A DNA stretch of 64,000 nucleotides from Conchocele bisecta (GCA_029237695.1 CM055265.1:42277331-42341330); one strand, 5' to 3'. Shown: positions 43,128 through 55,421, counted from the first letter of the stretch. Notes: generated from the letters alone by a model not told the origin. Numbers and translations: made by a program.

Positions 43128-45122
43128 AAACAAGAGGGCCATGATGGCCCTAATTCGCTCACCTGACTCCATGAACACCAGAGGAGAATGTGATATTGAG
43201 TTCATACGTGTTTTAAAATAATTGTGCTATTTTAGAAATAGGAGTATCAACATGTGGCATTTCTGAGGGCAATCATTTCTGGTCGTTTTGGTAGGAAGAT
43301 TACGGTCTTTTTGGAGGGAAGATTAACCCTTCTTTCACCACCAGTCTTTTTGGAGGGAAGATTAACCCTTCTTTCTCCACCAATCGGTGCCCCTCCACTC
43401 GCTTCCCCATGGTTGGACTGGCCACTCTTGGATTAGCGACAACATCCATTTTAACAAATCTGAAAAGGCTTCACCCATGAACCATAACTGAAGTTTGGCC
43501 ACCATGGGCCAAGCGGTTTGTGTGAACAAGAATTTTGAAATCTCTAATAAAAGAACGACCTTTTGACCTTTTGGCGGCCATCTTGGATGACATTAGCATC
43601 CGATTTCGACAAAAATTACACCAGAGCGAACGCCTCGCTGACACCTTTGACTTGATATATGGCAATACCATATTCGGTCAAAAATAAAATTTGATCCCAA
43701 TTTGACCCCACGGGCCAAGCCCATTTTTGACCCCGGGGTCAACATTTTAACAACTTTGAAAGAGCATTGTACATCGATCATTCTTACCAAGATTCGTCGA
43801 AATCCTGCTGGCGGATCAAGAGAAAACTACCGACGATGTTTAAAATCTCTCATAAAAGGATGATCTTTTGACTTTTCGTCTGCTATCTTGGATGACATAA
43901 TCATCCGATTCCGACAAATATTGCACCAGAGCAATCGCCTCATCGATACCTTCAATTTAATATATATGACATGAGCATATTCGGTCAAAAATAAAATTTG
44001 ACCCCAATTTGACCCCAAGAGCCACGCCCATTTTGACCCCAGGGTCACCATTTTAACACCTTTGAAAAAGCATTCTACATCGATCACTCCTACCTAGTCG
44101 AAATCCGGCTGGCGGTTCATGAGAAGAAGATTGTTTAATCTTGGATTAGCGACGACCTCCGTTTTCAGCGGCTTTTCAGCGGCCATCTTGTATGATATGA
44201 CCATCCAATTTCGACAAAAAATATACCAGAGCGATCGCCTCTTTGATACCTTAGATTTGATATAGAACATGACCATATTCGGTCAAAAATAAAATTTGAC
44301 CCCAATTTGACCCCACGGGCCACGCCCATTTTTGACCCCTGGGTCACCATTTTAACAGCTTTGAAAGAGCATTGTACATCGATCATTCCTAGCAAGTTTC
44401 GTCGAAATCCGGCTAGCGGTTCATGAGAAGAAGATTTTTGTTAAGAATTTATGCTATGTTTAGACGGCCCATCTTGGATTAGCGATGACCTTCATTTTAA
44501 CAAATCTGAAAAGGCTTCACACATGGACCATAACTTTTAAGTTTGGCTACCATGGGCCAAGCGGTTCATGTGAAGAAGAATTTTGATATCTCTAATAAAA
44601 GAACGACCTTTTGACCTTTCGGCGGCCATCTTGGATGACATAACCACCCGATTTCGTCACAAAATGCACCAGAGTGATCGCCTCGTTGATATCCTCGATT
44701 TTATATATGACATGACCATATTCGGTCAAAAATAAAAAAATACCCCAATTTGACCACACGGTTCAAGCCCATTTATGACCCCGGGGTCACCATTTTAACA
44801 ACTTTGAAAGAGCATTGTACATCGATCATTCCTACCAAGTTTTGTCGAAATCCGGTTGGCTGTTCTTGAGAAGAAGATTTTTGAAGAATTTGTGCTAATT
44901 TTAGACGGCGGCCATCTTGGATTACGTAATGACGTCATTTTAACAATTCTGTAATCCCCCTACCTAAGGACCATGACCATGAAGTTTGGTGACTATAGGC
45001 CAAATGGTTACCGAGGAGAAGACGTTTGAAAATGTTCACGGACGACAGACGACGGACGGACGGATTGACGGACGGACACATTGCGGTAACAATAGCTCAC
45101 ATGAGCATTAGGTGAGCTAAAA
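43128..45122. mobile_element. 2-kb element with 300-bp internal repeats, inserted in R2
   Basis: It starts AACAAGAGGGCCATGATGGC, CTCACCTGA and ends AATAGCTCAC, GGTGAGCTAAAAA, preceded by a GACGGACGGACGG tract. Internal blocks repeat about every 300 bp (near 43577, 43885, 44182, 44624), each with GGCGGCCATCTTGGATGA, ATTCGGTCAAAAATAAAA, TTTGACCCC and GAAAGAGCATTGTACATCGA. Frames within it are repeat artefacts. The class is unknown, though the hairpin at its 3' end is intact. Confidence 0.7.
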
Positions 45123-45405
45123 AACTATATATTCAGCTCTGAAATCAGAATAATCCTGATCTGATGCCAGGTCCTCGCCACACCAGACTCACGTTGCCCC
45201 CTCCCAAAAGCAGTAGGATCAATACTAATCTTACTACTTTTATAATGGACAATAACCCAATTCAACTCACAGGTAACAAACGATCCAAAGATGAAAACGT
45301 ATCTGAGGGTTAAACCAGGCAAATCGTGATTCCTGTAAGGAGGAACCCTTACAATTAGTTTACGCCGTCACGTTCGCCCGACCAACCACCCACCATACCA
45401 GGTAT
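45123..45405 (-). mobile_element. R2 antisense, 5' part (split copy)
   Basis: AAATCAGAATAATCCTGATC, TGCCAGGTCCTCGCCACACC and the CCCACCATACC end complete the R2 copy interrupted at 43127. Confidence 0.8.
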
Positions 45406-46439
45406 GAGGTAAGGTTGCTGTGACTGTTTTCATGAAACTGAAATTACAAAAAAAATTAGAAATTGTTTTGAGTAAATAATTGCCACGACAAGCATGAGAG
45501 GCCTACCGAGGCGTCAGTGAATACATTTAAAGCCCTGTCCATGTAACCAAATGTACTCAGTGTGTAAAAGTTCATGTTATGTAAATGTACTCACACATGT
45601 AAAAGCAAATTTACATTGCATTCACCTGAAAAATAGATCACATATGTAAATTTGTCAACTGAAGTTGCAGCTCAGGACATGCCATATTTTATCACAACCA
45701 GTCCTGTTTAATTCTGGGACTTACAAGACAAAAAGATTATACTTATAAGTTATAGATTGTCACCAGAACACACATGTCATAGTTTATGTTTGTTTAATTT
45801 ACTTTAAGTGTGTTATCACAATGATCCTTTAACAACACTATAACCAGTACAAATATGTAAGATCACATGATGGACAAAAAGTGGACTATGTGCAAAGTAT
45901 GCATTAACGTTTAAACTTTTAACAGTTCAATTCTTTATCCTTGTTTCACACGATGCAACCGGATAAATCGTTCTAGTGCACACTATCCAGTGATTTACCA
46001 AGATTTCTCAAAGAAATATATCTTCATATTTTCCTTAGAGAAATATTTCTTGTGATGCCGTTACGTTATCATTTTTAGAATGTGATACCATGAAACATTT
46101 CATACGCAAGGTCAAACATTATCTACTGAAGGCAACATTTTCCACTGTTCAAACGTCTTCATGCATCTTACCGGAGAGCGGATAAAACTGAACACGAAGA
46201 TACTGTGATGACAGTTAATATTTACATTTCTAGCATTTAGAATATGATATGTGCATATTTGGTAAGAATGTACATGTATAATTTATTCAGCAACCATTTA
46301 CTATTACTATTTCCCTAGAGGTTTGTAAATCCGATAACGAAACACGGTCTATTCGTGCTTGTTTCTTTATCGCATTTACAAGAGAAACAAAATCTGTATT
46401 TCAAAATGGTTGTAAATTCAATTACTAGTATATTTCCTT
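45406..46439. other. No recognisable feature
   Basis: This AT-rich kilobase has no gene, RNA or repeat that I can identify. Confidence 0.5.
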
Positions 46440-48700
46440 ACCTTTGTGGTTCCTCTAGTCAGCCTTTGTCGTCTATATAATAACATATAGCCTTTGTGAT
46501 CCCTCCAGTCGGCCTTTGTCGTCTATATAATAAATACTTGTAGCCTTTGTGATTCCTTCAGTTGGCTTTTTTCGTCTATATAATTAGAACATATAGCCTT
46601 TGTGGTTCCTCCTATCAGCCTTGGCCGTGTATATAATAAGTACATATAGCCTTTGTGATCCCCCCAGTCGGCATTTGTCGTCTATATAATAAGTAAATAT
46701 AGCCTTTGTGGTTCCTCCAGTCAACCTTTGTCGTCTATATAATAAGAACATATAGCCTTTGTGGTTCCTCAAGTCAGCCTTTGTAGACTATATAATCAGG
46801 ATATATATCCTTTGTGGTTCCCCCAGTCAGCCATTGTCACCTATATACTAAATACATATAGCCTTTGTAGTTCCTCCAGTGAGCCTTTGTCGTCTATTTT
46901 TTAAGTATATGTAGCCTTTGTGGTTCCTCCGGTAACGGTGTGTCGTCTATTTATAAGTACATATAGCATTTTTCGTCTATATAATAAGGACATATAGCAT
47001 TTGTGTTTCCTCCAGTCAGCCTTTGTCGTCTATTTTCTAAGTACATATAACCTTTGTGATATATTATTTAAGTACATATCAGCCATTTGTGTGCCTCCAT
47101 CAGCCTTTGTCGTCTATATTTTAAGTACATGTAGCCTGTGTGGTTCCTCCAGTCAGCCTTTGTCGTCTCTTTGTACGTAGTACATTTAATAAACCTATTT
47201 GTGATATTATTTAAGTACATATAGCTTTGTTGTGCCTCCAGTCAGCCTTTGTCGTCTATATTTTGTAATGTAGCTGTGTGGTTCCTCCAGTCGCCTTTGT
47301 CTATTTGTAAGGACCTGAACCTTTGTGATATATTCTTTAAGACATAGCCCTTTGTTGTGCCTCCAGTCAGCCTTTGTCGTCATATTTTAAGTACATGTAG
47401 CCTATGGTTCCTCCACCGCGCCTTTGTCGTCTATTTGTAAGTACATATAACCTTTGTGATATATTATTTAAGTACATATAGCCTTTGTTGTGCCTCCAGT
47501 CAGCCTTTGTCGTCTATATTTTAAGTACATGTAGCCTGTGTGGTTCCTCCAGTCAGCCTTTGTCGTCTATTTGTAAGTACATATAACCTTTGTGATATAT
47601 TATTTAAGTACATATAGCCTTTGTTGTGCATCCAGTCAGCCTTTGTCGTCTATATTTTAAGTACATGTAGCCTTTGTGGTTCCTCCAGTCAGCCTTTGTC
47701 GTGTATATAATAAGTTCATATAGCCTTTGTATTTCCCCCAGTCAGCCTTTGTCGCGTATATAATAAGTACATATAGCCTTTGTATTTCCTCCAGTCAGCC
47801 TTTGTCGCGTATATAAGAAGTACATATAGCATTTGTGGTTCCTCCAGTCAGCCTTTGTCGTCTATATAATAAGTTCATATAGCCTTTGTGATTCCCCCAG
47901 TCAGCCTTTGTCGCCTATATAATAAGTACATACAGCATGTGTGGTTCCTCCAGTCAGCCTATGTCGTCTATTTTCTAAGTACATATAACCTTTGTGATAT
48001 ATTAATTAAGTACATATAGCCTTTGTTCTGCCTCCAGCCAGCCTTTGTCGTCTATTTTTTAAGTACATGTAGCCTTTGTGGTTCCTCCAGGCAGCATTTG
48101 TCGTCTATTTGTAAGTACATATAGCCTTTGTGGTTCCTCCAGTCAGCCTGTATCGTCTATATAATAAGTTCATATAGCCTTTGTGTTTCCCCCAGTCAGC
48201 CTTTGTCGCCTATATAATAAGTACATATAGCCTTTGTGGTTCCTCCAGTGAGCATTTGCCGACTATTATGTTAAGTACATGTAGCCTTTGTGTTTCCTCC
48301 AGTCACAGTGTGTCGTCTATTTTAAATACATATTGCCTTTGTGGTCCATCCATTCAGCCTTTGTGGTCTATGTTCAAGTACATATAGCCTGTGTGGTCCA
48401 GTCAGCCAGCCTTTGCCATTTATTATTTAGGTACATATATCATTTGTGGTTCCTCCAGTCAGCATTTGTCGTTTATTTTTTAAGTACCTATAACCTTTGT
48501 GGTCCCTCCAGTCAGTATTTGTCATCTAATTTGTAAGTACATATATAGCCTTTGTGGGTCTCTCCAGTCAGCCTTTGTCGTCCATTTCTTTAAGTACATT
48601 TAGCCTTTGTGGTCACTCTATGTAGCCTTTGTCGTATATATATTTCTATGTACATGTAGCCGTTGTGGTCTCGCTAGTTAGCCTTAGTCTAGTAGCCTAT
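46440..48700 (+). repeat. 53-bp satellite array with 136-bp higher-order phase
   Basis: The basic unit is GTACATATAGCCTTTGTGGT followed by TCCTCCAGTCAGCCTTTGTC and GTCTATATAATAA, with about 40 copies. From about 47040 to 47660 a three-part unit repeats: a 31-bp short variant (ACCTTTGTGATATATTATTT), a 53-bp variant with TTGTTGTGCCTCC, and a 52-bp variant ending CTATTTGTAA. Together these are about 136 bp. Reading frames in either direction are not genes. Confidence 0.93.
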
Positions 48701-48729
48701 TTTCTATGTAAATGAAACATTTGTCTTAC

Positions 48730-48863
48730 CTCCACTCTAGGCAACAATTGTCGTTTATTATACAATTCGATGAAGCCGTTATCGCCCGTCCCGTCAGACT
48801 GTGTCAAGTATTTTATAAGCCAAGGGCAACCATCTTGTTCAAATTGCTCCTTGTTGTAATTGG
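48730..48863 (-). CDS. Candidate internal exon of an unidentified gene
   Basis: On the minus strand, a pyrimidine tract (TTTTTTTTTCTGAAG) precedes 134 bases that read NYNKEQFEQDGCPWLIKYL then TQSDGTGDNGFIELYNKRQL and LPRVE, ending at a strong donor GAG|GTAAGA. The phase is 2 bases in, 44 codons, phase 0 out. Codon use is mixed and protein-like. I do not recognise the family. No second exon was found in the window, and the satellite array begins 30 bases downstream. Confidence 0.4.
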
Positions 48864-49124
48864 CTTCAGAAAAAAAAAGATATAAAATCAAATTTACAAA
48901 TGAATTATTTTGCGTCATCTTTTTACTCGTTTCGTACGTAGCGCTTATAAACAAGAAATTCTTCACCGTGTGGATACCCATTTTCAAGGTAGATAACTGA
49001 TGTCTCAAAATTCGGCATTCGTCCTATGTTCGCGTAATGTCGTTGATGGATCATTGACTTATACTAATAATAATGCAGCACGTATAATCGGTGTTTCGCT
49101 GCACCTGTTAAACGATATATTAAG

Positions 49125-49487
49125 GCTGCATGCCCACTCAGAAGGCACAAAATGTTCTTTATATCAGAAACATCATCTGAGACATTTTCTGGCAAAATAA
49201 ACATTAATTCACCATTACCCCACGTATTGATTGGTAGTATTATACATTTTATATCAGACGTATCATTCCACACTGATATTAGGGGTGATAGCCGTGTTTC
49301 CTTAAAATGTTTAACGGACATTACTATTTATACTCTGTATTTATTTTTTGATGTTTAATTATCATACTTTATCATCTGTCGAAACTATTAATTTTTCAGG
49401 TGACGCATTTAATTAGTATAAATAATTAAAAAATACCATGCCTCATTTGCACCAACGCGCGTCACTATCAGTAAAATAAATATTACT
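49125..49487 (-). repeat. Inverted partner of the 3010-3398 repeat
   Basis: It is the reverse complement of that segment. A 45-base piece of its end in the other orientation follows at 49568-49612. Confidence 0.75.
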
Positions 49488-49612
49488 AAATGATTATACA
49501 TGTATAGCGGCCAATCGTAATCTTTAGAACTGGTGGAATAGTGACACAATTATACACTTATTTAATTCCTATAAAGAACATTTTGTGCCTACTGAGTGTG
49601 CATGTACCTTTA

Positions 49613-50040
49613 ATAGGTGTTAATCACTATTTGTCCAATTCCGTGCGGCACATCGGCGCAGGTGCGCGTTTAGATTATTTACCAAAACACGTATATTGTG
49701 GTGGATTATTGTATTAAAATTCATAAAATGATCATAACACATAATAATTCAGTCAATTCAATGAAAATGCATGTTATACATATCCGCTAACGTAAGTACA
49801 AGCAACATCGAACAACCTTTGTGGCCTTTGTGGCCTTTGCCAGTCTTTCAGGTGTTTAGGGTGACCCGTCCACGGTGTCAGTGCAAGTAACTATAAAGAG
49901 TCTGGTTTACTGTGTCGTTGAAATTCTCAAGGTGTGTGACCCAAGTAACTGACCTGGAATGGTCCAACTAATTTTCAGACCAATCAATTGTCAGAAAAAA
50001 AGCATTTAGATCAAATGGGTGTTTCCTAATGATAAAATAG
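49613..50040. other. No recognised gene; satellite echo
   Basis: CCTTTGTGGCCTTTGTGGCCTTTGCC at about 49817 (in two steps) echoes the 53-bp satellite motif. Nothing else was identified. Confidence 0.4.
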
Positions 50041-50044
50041 TACT

Positions 50045-50150
50045 TGCAAACAGTGCAGATCCTGACGAGACAGATCATTATGAGCTGGTTCATCTGGATC
50101 TACATTGTTTGCAAACACCAAGAAAGAGGTCTGTTGTGTGGAAAGGGTTA
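50045..50150. repeat. GTGCAGATCC hairpin in a TTAA-type element remnant
   Basis: TGCAAACAGTGCAGATCCTG pairs with ATCTGGATCTACATTGTTTG, and GGAAAGGGTTAA lies at 50141-50152, so one terminus is preserved. Confidence 0.6.
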
Positions 50151-50418
50151 ATAGTGATGACCAGGTAGAACCAGTACCTCACCTGTATTGGGAGAAGGTG
50201 GCGGGATCATAAACACAGTTCTACATTTAATTGCATTTACAATAGCCTGATCTGGTACCAGATTCCTTGTTAGCTGGATGTGCTATACGAAACAATAACT
50301 ATTTCTGGTAATATACATGTGCTTACCATTGTATTTATGAGGTGGCAAGTTAAATTTATCAACAATCAGACCTGTTACCTAGATGTGTTATAACAGCAAC
50401 TATTTCTGGTACCACACA

Positions 50419-50637
50419 CGGGGCCCTTTTCACAAAGCTTCGTACGACTAAAATGTTCGTAAGTGCACATTTAGAATCGTCTGGAAATTTCAATTGATGA
50501 ATTTACATTTATTGCATAGCAGCCTAGGCTCAATAAATGTAAATCCAATAATTGTTTACAAGAAAACAGTGTTAATGTGAAATTTACAAACTATCATAAT
50601 TCTGCACTTACGAACATTTTAGTCGTACGAAGTAATA
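50419..50637. mobile_element. CWG-B MITE, right end lost
   Basis: It starts GGGGCCCTTTTCACAAAGCT and keeps the whole hairpin, but the right terminus is cut after GTCGTACGAAGT by the next foldback. Confidence 0.8.
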
Positions 50638-50639
50638 AT

Positions 50640-50807
50640 TATTGCCCTAATCGAGGTGTTCATGTGTGTAATGCCCTAATCGAGGTGCTCATGTGTTTGA
50701 ACAACCTACATGTGCCCATGGAACACCGAGCCACGAAGCGGCGAGGTGTTTCATGGGCACATGTAGGTTGTTTAAACACATGAACACCTCGATTAGGGCA
50801 GTAACTG
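50640..50807. mobile_element. Foldback, GCCCTAATCGAGGTG termini
   Basis: GAACAACCTACATGTGCCCA pairs with TGGGCACATGTAGGTTGTTT. The outer arms GCCCTAATCGAGGTGCTCAT and its complement reach 50803. The left arm's first 30 bases are duplicated. Confidence 0.8.
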
Positions 50808-50809
50808 AC

Positions 50810-52180
50810 TTACACATCTACTTACGGACTACCGTTTGCTAGTTTTCAGTGGAAATTTTGAATTTCCATTTGACATTAAAGGAACTGTATTAAATAATAC
50901 AGTTATGACAGCCGATCAATAACGTCCATGTACGCATGCTGCCAGTGGGATTATATGTGCCCCATTGACACATTTGTCATTATTATTATCCGAGCTATTA
51001 GCTCGGATTAAGTAACTATATGAAAATTCTCGGTCATTGTAGATATGCTAATGAGTTAAGTGGCGGTCGCAGTGTCACTATTTGCGGGTTTAACTTCAGA
51101 AAAACACGCGGTACTACGCCATAAAAATGTAGTTCAACAACAATAAAACAGCGAGCCATCTTACCGTTTCAGTGTAATACGTGCATTGTTTGCTTTTTTG
51201 CGCTATATATGTGGTATTGCAAAAGTTTTTGTATACTTTATAAACTATTAACTGTTATGTATTAATATGAGCTCTTTGCTATGCATGTTGATATTTTGCG
51301 CAATGATATAGTAGGGGGCGGGATTTCCCTGTGACGTTTTTCTTGAGACCAATCATATTAAAGCTTACATTATGAACTTTACATCGATAAAATCCGACAT
51401 TGGACAGCGAAATGATGCTGATTTAAATCAGACACATTGTTTTTTGACAGCTACACACTGTTTTAATCATCTTGAGCCATCGATATTATTAATCAGTGTC
51501 AATTTTACTTAAAAAATCAACTATATATATCTATAATGAATTTAGTAAAACAGTTCGAGATACAAAATGAACTCGGCACTTAGCACAAAGACAATAAGCG
51601 TCTGTTGATCCAGACGATCAACAGAATTTAAGTGGATATGTTAACGGTTTCGTTATTTTGTGATTACAATCTTGCGACTTGGCGTTACACAGCATATACA
51701 GTACGATACACTTCACAAAGGAAACGTTGTATTGAGTTTGAATAAGGATAATAATTATCTCTAGATTATTTGTATTATGAACTAAAAAAAGTATATTTAA
51801 ATAATTAGATATTAATTTAAATAAAGATGTCGGCATCATTTACTCAATAAATTAAAATTTAATGTGTAGCTGAAATGAAAGTGAAAGTAGAACGTTTTTG
51901 TTATATCCTCCGGGTTACAAATCGCTGAGGATTCCTATTTGAATTGGAAAATGATATGAAATTTAAATTTAGGAGACTGTGTCAGGAGAAAATGGACTGA
52001 TGACATATGTCGCCAGTCTAGTTCCTGGGCTATGACTGTCACAGGACAAAAGGGACTGATGACATATGTCACCTGTCGTGTTCCATGCATGACTGCTCGC
52101 TCTTGTTTGTAATTGTTGTAAAATATATAAAGTTTAAACTGTGTATACAAAACTATAGATATACCCCCCCCCCTCCCGGC
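50810..52180. other. No recognisable gene over 1.3 kb
   Basis: Several short frames on both strands lack motifs. 51960-52100 contains an imperfect direct repeat (GGACTGATGACATATGTCGC and GGACTGATGACATATGTCAC, 78 bases apart). Confidence 0.5.
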
Positions 52181-52390
52181 ATACAAAGTATGTCGAGGGG
52201 TATATAGTTTTCGTAATTCCGTCCGTCCACATTAAAGAGTTTGGATACCCATGATCTCTGTGACGGGAAGTCGGATGGACCTCAAACTTCATATACTTCC
52301 TCATCATCAACCATATTTTCATTCCATACCACACTCATGCGTCATTTTCAAGGTCAAGGTCAAATTACTTAGACATTTGCATCTGTACGA
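52181..52390 (+). repeat. Single unit related to the 12520-13330 array
   Basis: TATGTCGAGGGGTATATAGT, CCGTCCGTCCAC, CATCATCAACCATATTTTCAT (in parts) and AAGGTCAAGGTCAAATTAC correspond to a 5' end plus one repeat unit of that family. Confidence 0.6.
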
Positions 52391-52680
52391 TTTGCCTTAA
52401 AGTTTTCTGCAACAATCATGTTTGTCAAGATAAATATTGTTTTTGCAGCATTGATAATGTATACTGATTCGACGAATATATTGATTTTAAATGGAGTATA
52501 TATGATTTTTTGTGTGAATGGTTGAGCACGTACTGCGAAGGATTTCAGGACTTTCAGTCCTTTGATTTTTTTGTGTTTGATGTCTAACGTATACGTATAC
52601 GAAGCATGCACTCAATAATTATGATGTAAGATATGCATTGGAACATGCTTGCATACATCATACTAATTCACAGAGAATAA

Positions 52681-52858
52681 CAGGCCCGGTTGCTCAAAGC
52701 TTGTGTTAGCTTAACAGACTGTTAAATCCTTAGCATTGCTAAGGATTTAACAGTTTGTTAAGCTAACAGAGGTAGCTTAACAGACTGTTAAAACCTTAGC
52801 ATTGCTAAGGATTTAAAAGTCTGTTAAGCTAACAGAGGTTTTGAGCAACCGGGCCCAG
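52681..52858. mobile_element. CWG-C MITE with two hairpins in series
   Basis: CAG lies at both ends with GGCCCGGTTGCTCAAAGC termini. The central palindrome CCTTAGCATTGCTAAGG is present twice (about 52728 and 52795), each with its own GCTTAACAGACTGTTAAA arms. Confidence 0.9.
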
Positions 52859-53215
52859 GCTAGTATAGTTTGAAATACCAGTTTATCAGTTGACTAGGCC
52901 GAGCCGAGCCTCATTATCTTGATATCGAAAGACACTAGACTATTTTTTTTATCAGGTAACGTGTTATGCTAGCCAATGATCACATTTAAAACAGTTTTCG
53001 TTGAAAAGAACGCGGACCTGTTTACGTCACGTTATTAATCTGACGTCGTTCGGTAACGTCATGTGACGTCGTTCGTCCAATAGAACGCCACTTTTCAATT
53101 CGTTGTAACCCGGATATTCGTATCAGGTCGATTCCTTATACGGTAATATGTTATCAGTCAGTACGTATTGGTTCAATACAAAGCTCGTCTCCCGATAACA
53201 AATAAGTAAACAGTA

Positions 53216-53284
53216 CAGTGGAACATCTCTAAAACCGTCACCCTGGGAGGTCCGCAGGGTGTCCAGATTATATAGGTACCACTG
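53216..53284. mobile_element. TIG mini-MITE, diverged
   Basis: It has TA flanks and CAGTGGAACATCTCTAAAAC with a mirrored TACCACTG end. A further fragment CCCAGGGTGTCCGGTTTAGA is at 53545. Confidence 0.7.
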
Positions 53285-53849
53285 TAACAATAAATGACAG
53301 CGTTAAACGAAGCTATATGCCTTGATAATAATAAAACAAGTGAAGCGGTTCATGAGTTTTTGATAATTGAAAGGTGTTACTAACGTACGTATGCATGTAC
53401 ATACGTACGTAGTACATGGACTAACGATATATCCCATCTTGCCTATCGGCAAGGGGATAATTAAACAGTCCATGCAGATTTGTTCTAATTTTCAACCATG
53501 AACAAACTACAATCAATGCCATAAATGAAACGCAATGGGGTCCCCAGGGTGTCCGGTTTAGACGTGTATAAATAGCCCACCACGTTTACGTTCAGTAGTT
53601 CTCTGTCAAAACATCGACGAAGTGATACGCACCCGGCCATGTAGAATATACATGTATTTGTAAATGAAGGGCCTCTCATCGCCTGGTGCAGTGCGTACAA
53701 CTGTACCTGCACGTACAGCATATTAATGCATATACATGTATCTATTATGGGTCATTTACGAGGGGTGTACAATAATTAATTTCCCAACACATACATGATC
53801 CAAATAAAATGAAATGACATTGAATGACAAATATTAGCATAATTAAAAC

Positions 53850-54120
53850 GTCTTTTATGAGTTTCCACTCCTATGCACTCCAATTAGCTCATACGACCTT
53901 CTCTGAGCTCCATCTCATGTGACCTGCTATGAACTCCTACGAACTTCAGCTCATATGACATCCTATGAGATCCTACGAACTTCTATGCACATGAACTCCT
54001 ATCTACTTCAGTTCCTATGAGCTCCTACGAACTGCAGTTCCTATGAACTCCTATCAGCTCTTATGAACTTATGCGAGCTCCAACTCCTATGAACTCCCAC
54101 CAACTTCCGCTCCTACGAAC
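53850..54120 (+). repeat. Degenerate 11-13-bp tandem repeat
   Basis: The motif CTCCTATGAACT (variants CTCCTACGAACT, GCTCATATGACC) repeats over 270 bases with many substitutions. This is an old minisatellite. Confidence 0.75.
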
Positions 54121-54730
54121 GTCAGCTGCACAGGCAATGTCTTAATTTAGTGGGAATCAAACAATATATACAGTTTGCAATGATTGTTGATTACAGCAAA
54201 AGTGATCATGGGAATTTACTACTTTGATTAAAAGTTATTAGTACATGAATAGATGGACGCCTCGCAACTCGCAATGGGACGAATGCTATGCTGTCTATGT
54301 CGAACACAACTGGCCCTGTGCATAGGGTCTGTCAACTTGTTCCAACTCCTATCGAGTCCCGGCTTAACAACAGCTACTATTATATACACCAAGTTAACTA
54401 TCTCCGATATAGTTTCCAGTGACTCTATAGCTATACCAATGTACCAGCTCCCAGTTAAGTCACAGCCTTCTAAGGTGACTTCTGGTATTCCTTGTAATAC
54501 CTTTCGCTTGTATATCTGTAGCAGTGTCTCTCTCGCTTGCTAATCACAGACTCCCGAATATGCGACGATTCTCTGTATTTATACCCAGTTGATAAAGCGC
54601 CCTCTGTGGCTTTCCAGCGCCGCCTGGTGGTTTCCGGACATACCCGACAAGGACGGAAATTGTTGAGTATTATACCAACCAAGTACCATAACCCATTGCG
54701 AGACTTCCAAGAGTTATCAGCGTTACCAGT

Positions 54731-54840
54731 AACCTGCCGGACTCAGGGTAGCGAGGCTTCCGAGTAGTCCCGATGGCAGGAATAACTCCTGCCGGACTCA
54801 CGGTAGCGAGGCTTCCGAGTAGTCATAGTGGCAGGAATTA
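54731..54840 (+). repeat. 55-bp direct duplication
   Basis: CCTGCCGGACTCAGGGTAGC and GAGGCTTCCGAGTAGTC are followed by TGGCAGGAAT, present twice in tandem with a few differences. Each unit has CCTGCC and GGCAGG at its ends, so could form a hairpin. Confidence 0.75.
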
Positions 54841-54867
54841 TATTACACATATCCGTCCGTCCCAAAC

Positions 54868-54957
54868 TGTAAATGTAAATGCTTTGATTTAACGACGGCA
54901 CTGGCTCGATGACCTTGCATTTCGGGACCGACTATTTAAGTCCCCATCCGATAATAT
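54868..54957 (-). repeat. tRNA-derived SINE, 3' part
   Basis: Antisense to 7790-7895: TTGATTTAACGACGGCAC, TGGCTCGATGACCTTGCA and CCCCATCCGATA. The tRNA-like head is missing. Confidence 0.7.
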
Positions 54958-55394
54958 GCACAACTTTAGATAACATTAGACTGGCTGGATGACGTTGTTG
55001 TCCCCGTAAAACATGACTTTGTATCCAAAATATCAACACAATTATTAGCTTACAAGAGTTATTTCCCCTCTATTCTCAGTTACCTGAAATTCGCTATATA
55101 TGCGTATGGACGCAGGTTGCGTTCTAGAACAGATAGTGAATTGTATGGGCTATCGTGATTGAACTAAGAATCAATTGTTTAATGTCCCATGTTAATTAGC
55201 GAGGACGAGGTTTCGCCTCTGTCAATTTCGCTACACTATCAATTCACACAATGACCATAGACACACAACGTGTGTGGTTTACTGTGAAGCACGACTTTTT
55301 AGTGCCCAGGTTTGCATATAAATGCAAACTTTTCTTTCGTCTACAGAGGTGTTCAAATTGCTTACAAACCTCTGATAAACAATAGAGTCGATGT

Positions 55395-55421
55395 GTAAGT
55401 TTAGTGAAACGGGCCCCAGTG
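55395..55421. mobile_element. CWG-B terminal fragment
   Basis: GTAAGTTTAGTGAAACGGGC then CCCAG is one CWG-B end. The opposite end was not found nearby. Confidence 0.65.

Noticed and set aside
43471..44395. Several minus-strand frames with similar peptides (ARGVKLGSNFIFDRIW)
   Set aside because: The peptides recur because the DNA is an internal 300-bp tandem repeat of a mobile element.
46440..48700. Possible CRISPR-like array (regular short repeats)
   Set aside because: There are no unique spacers; units are head-to-tail satellite copies in a eukaryotic genome.
54253..54543. 96-codon Cys/Ser/Leu-rich frame
   Set aside because: No family resemblance, no exon neighbours; overlapping frames exist on the other strand.
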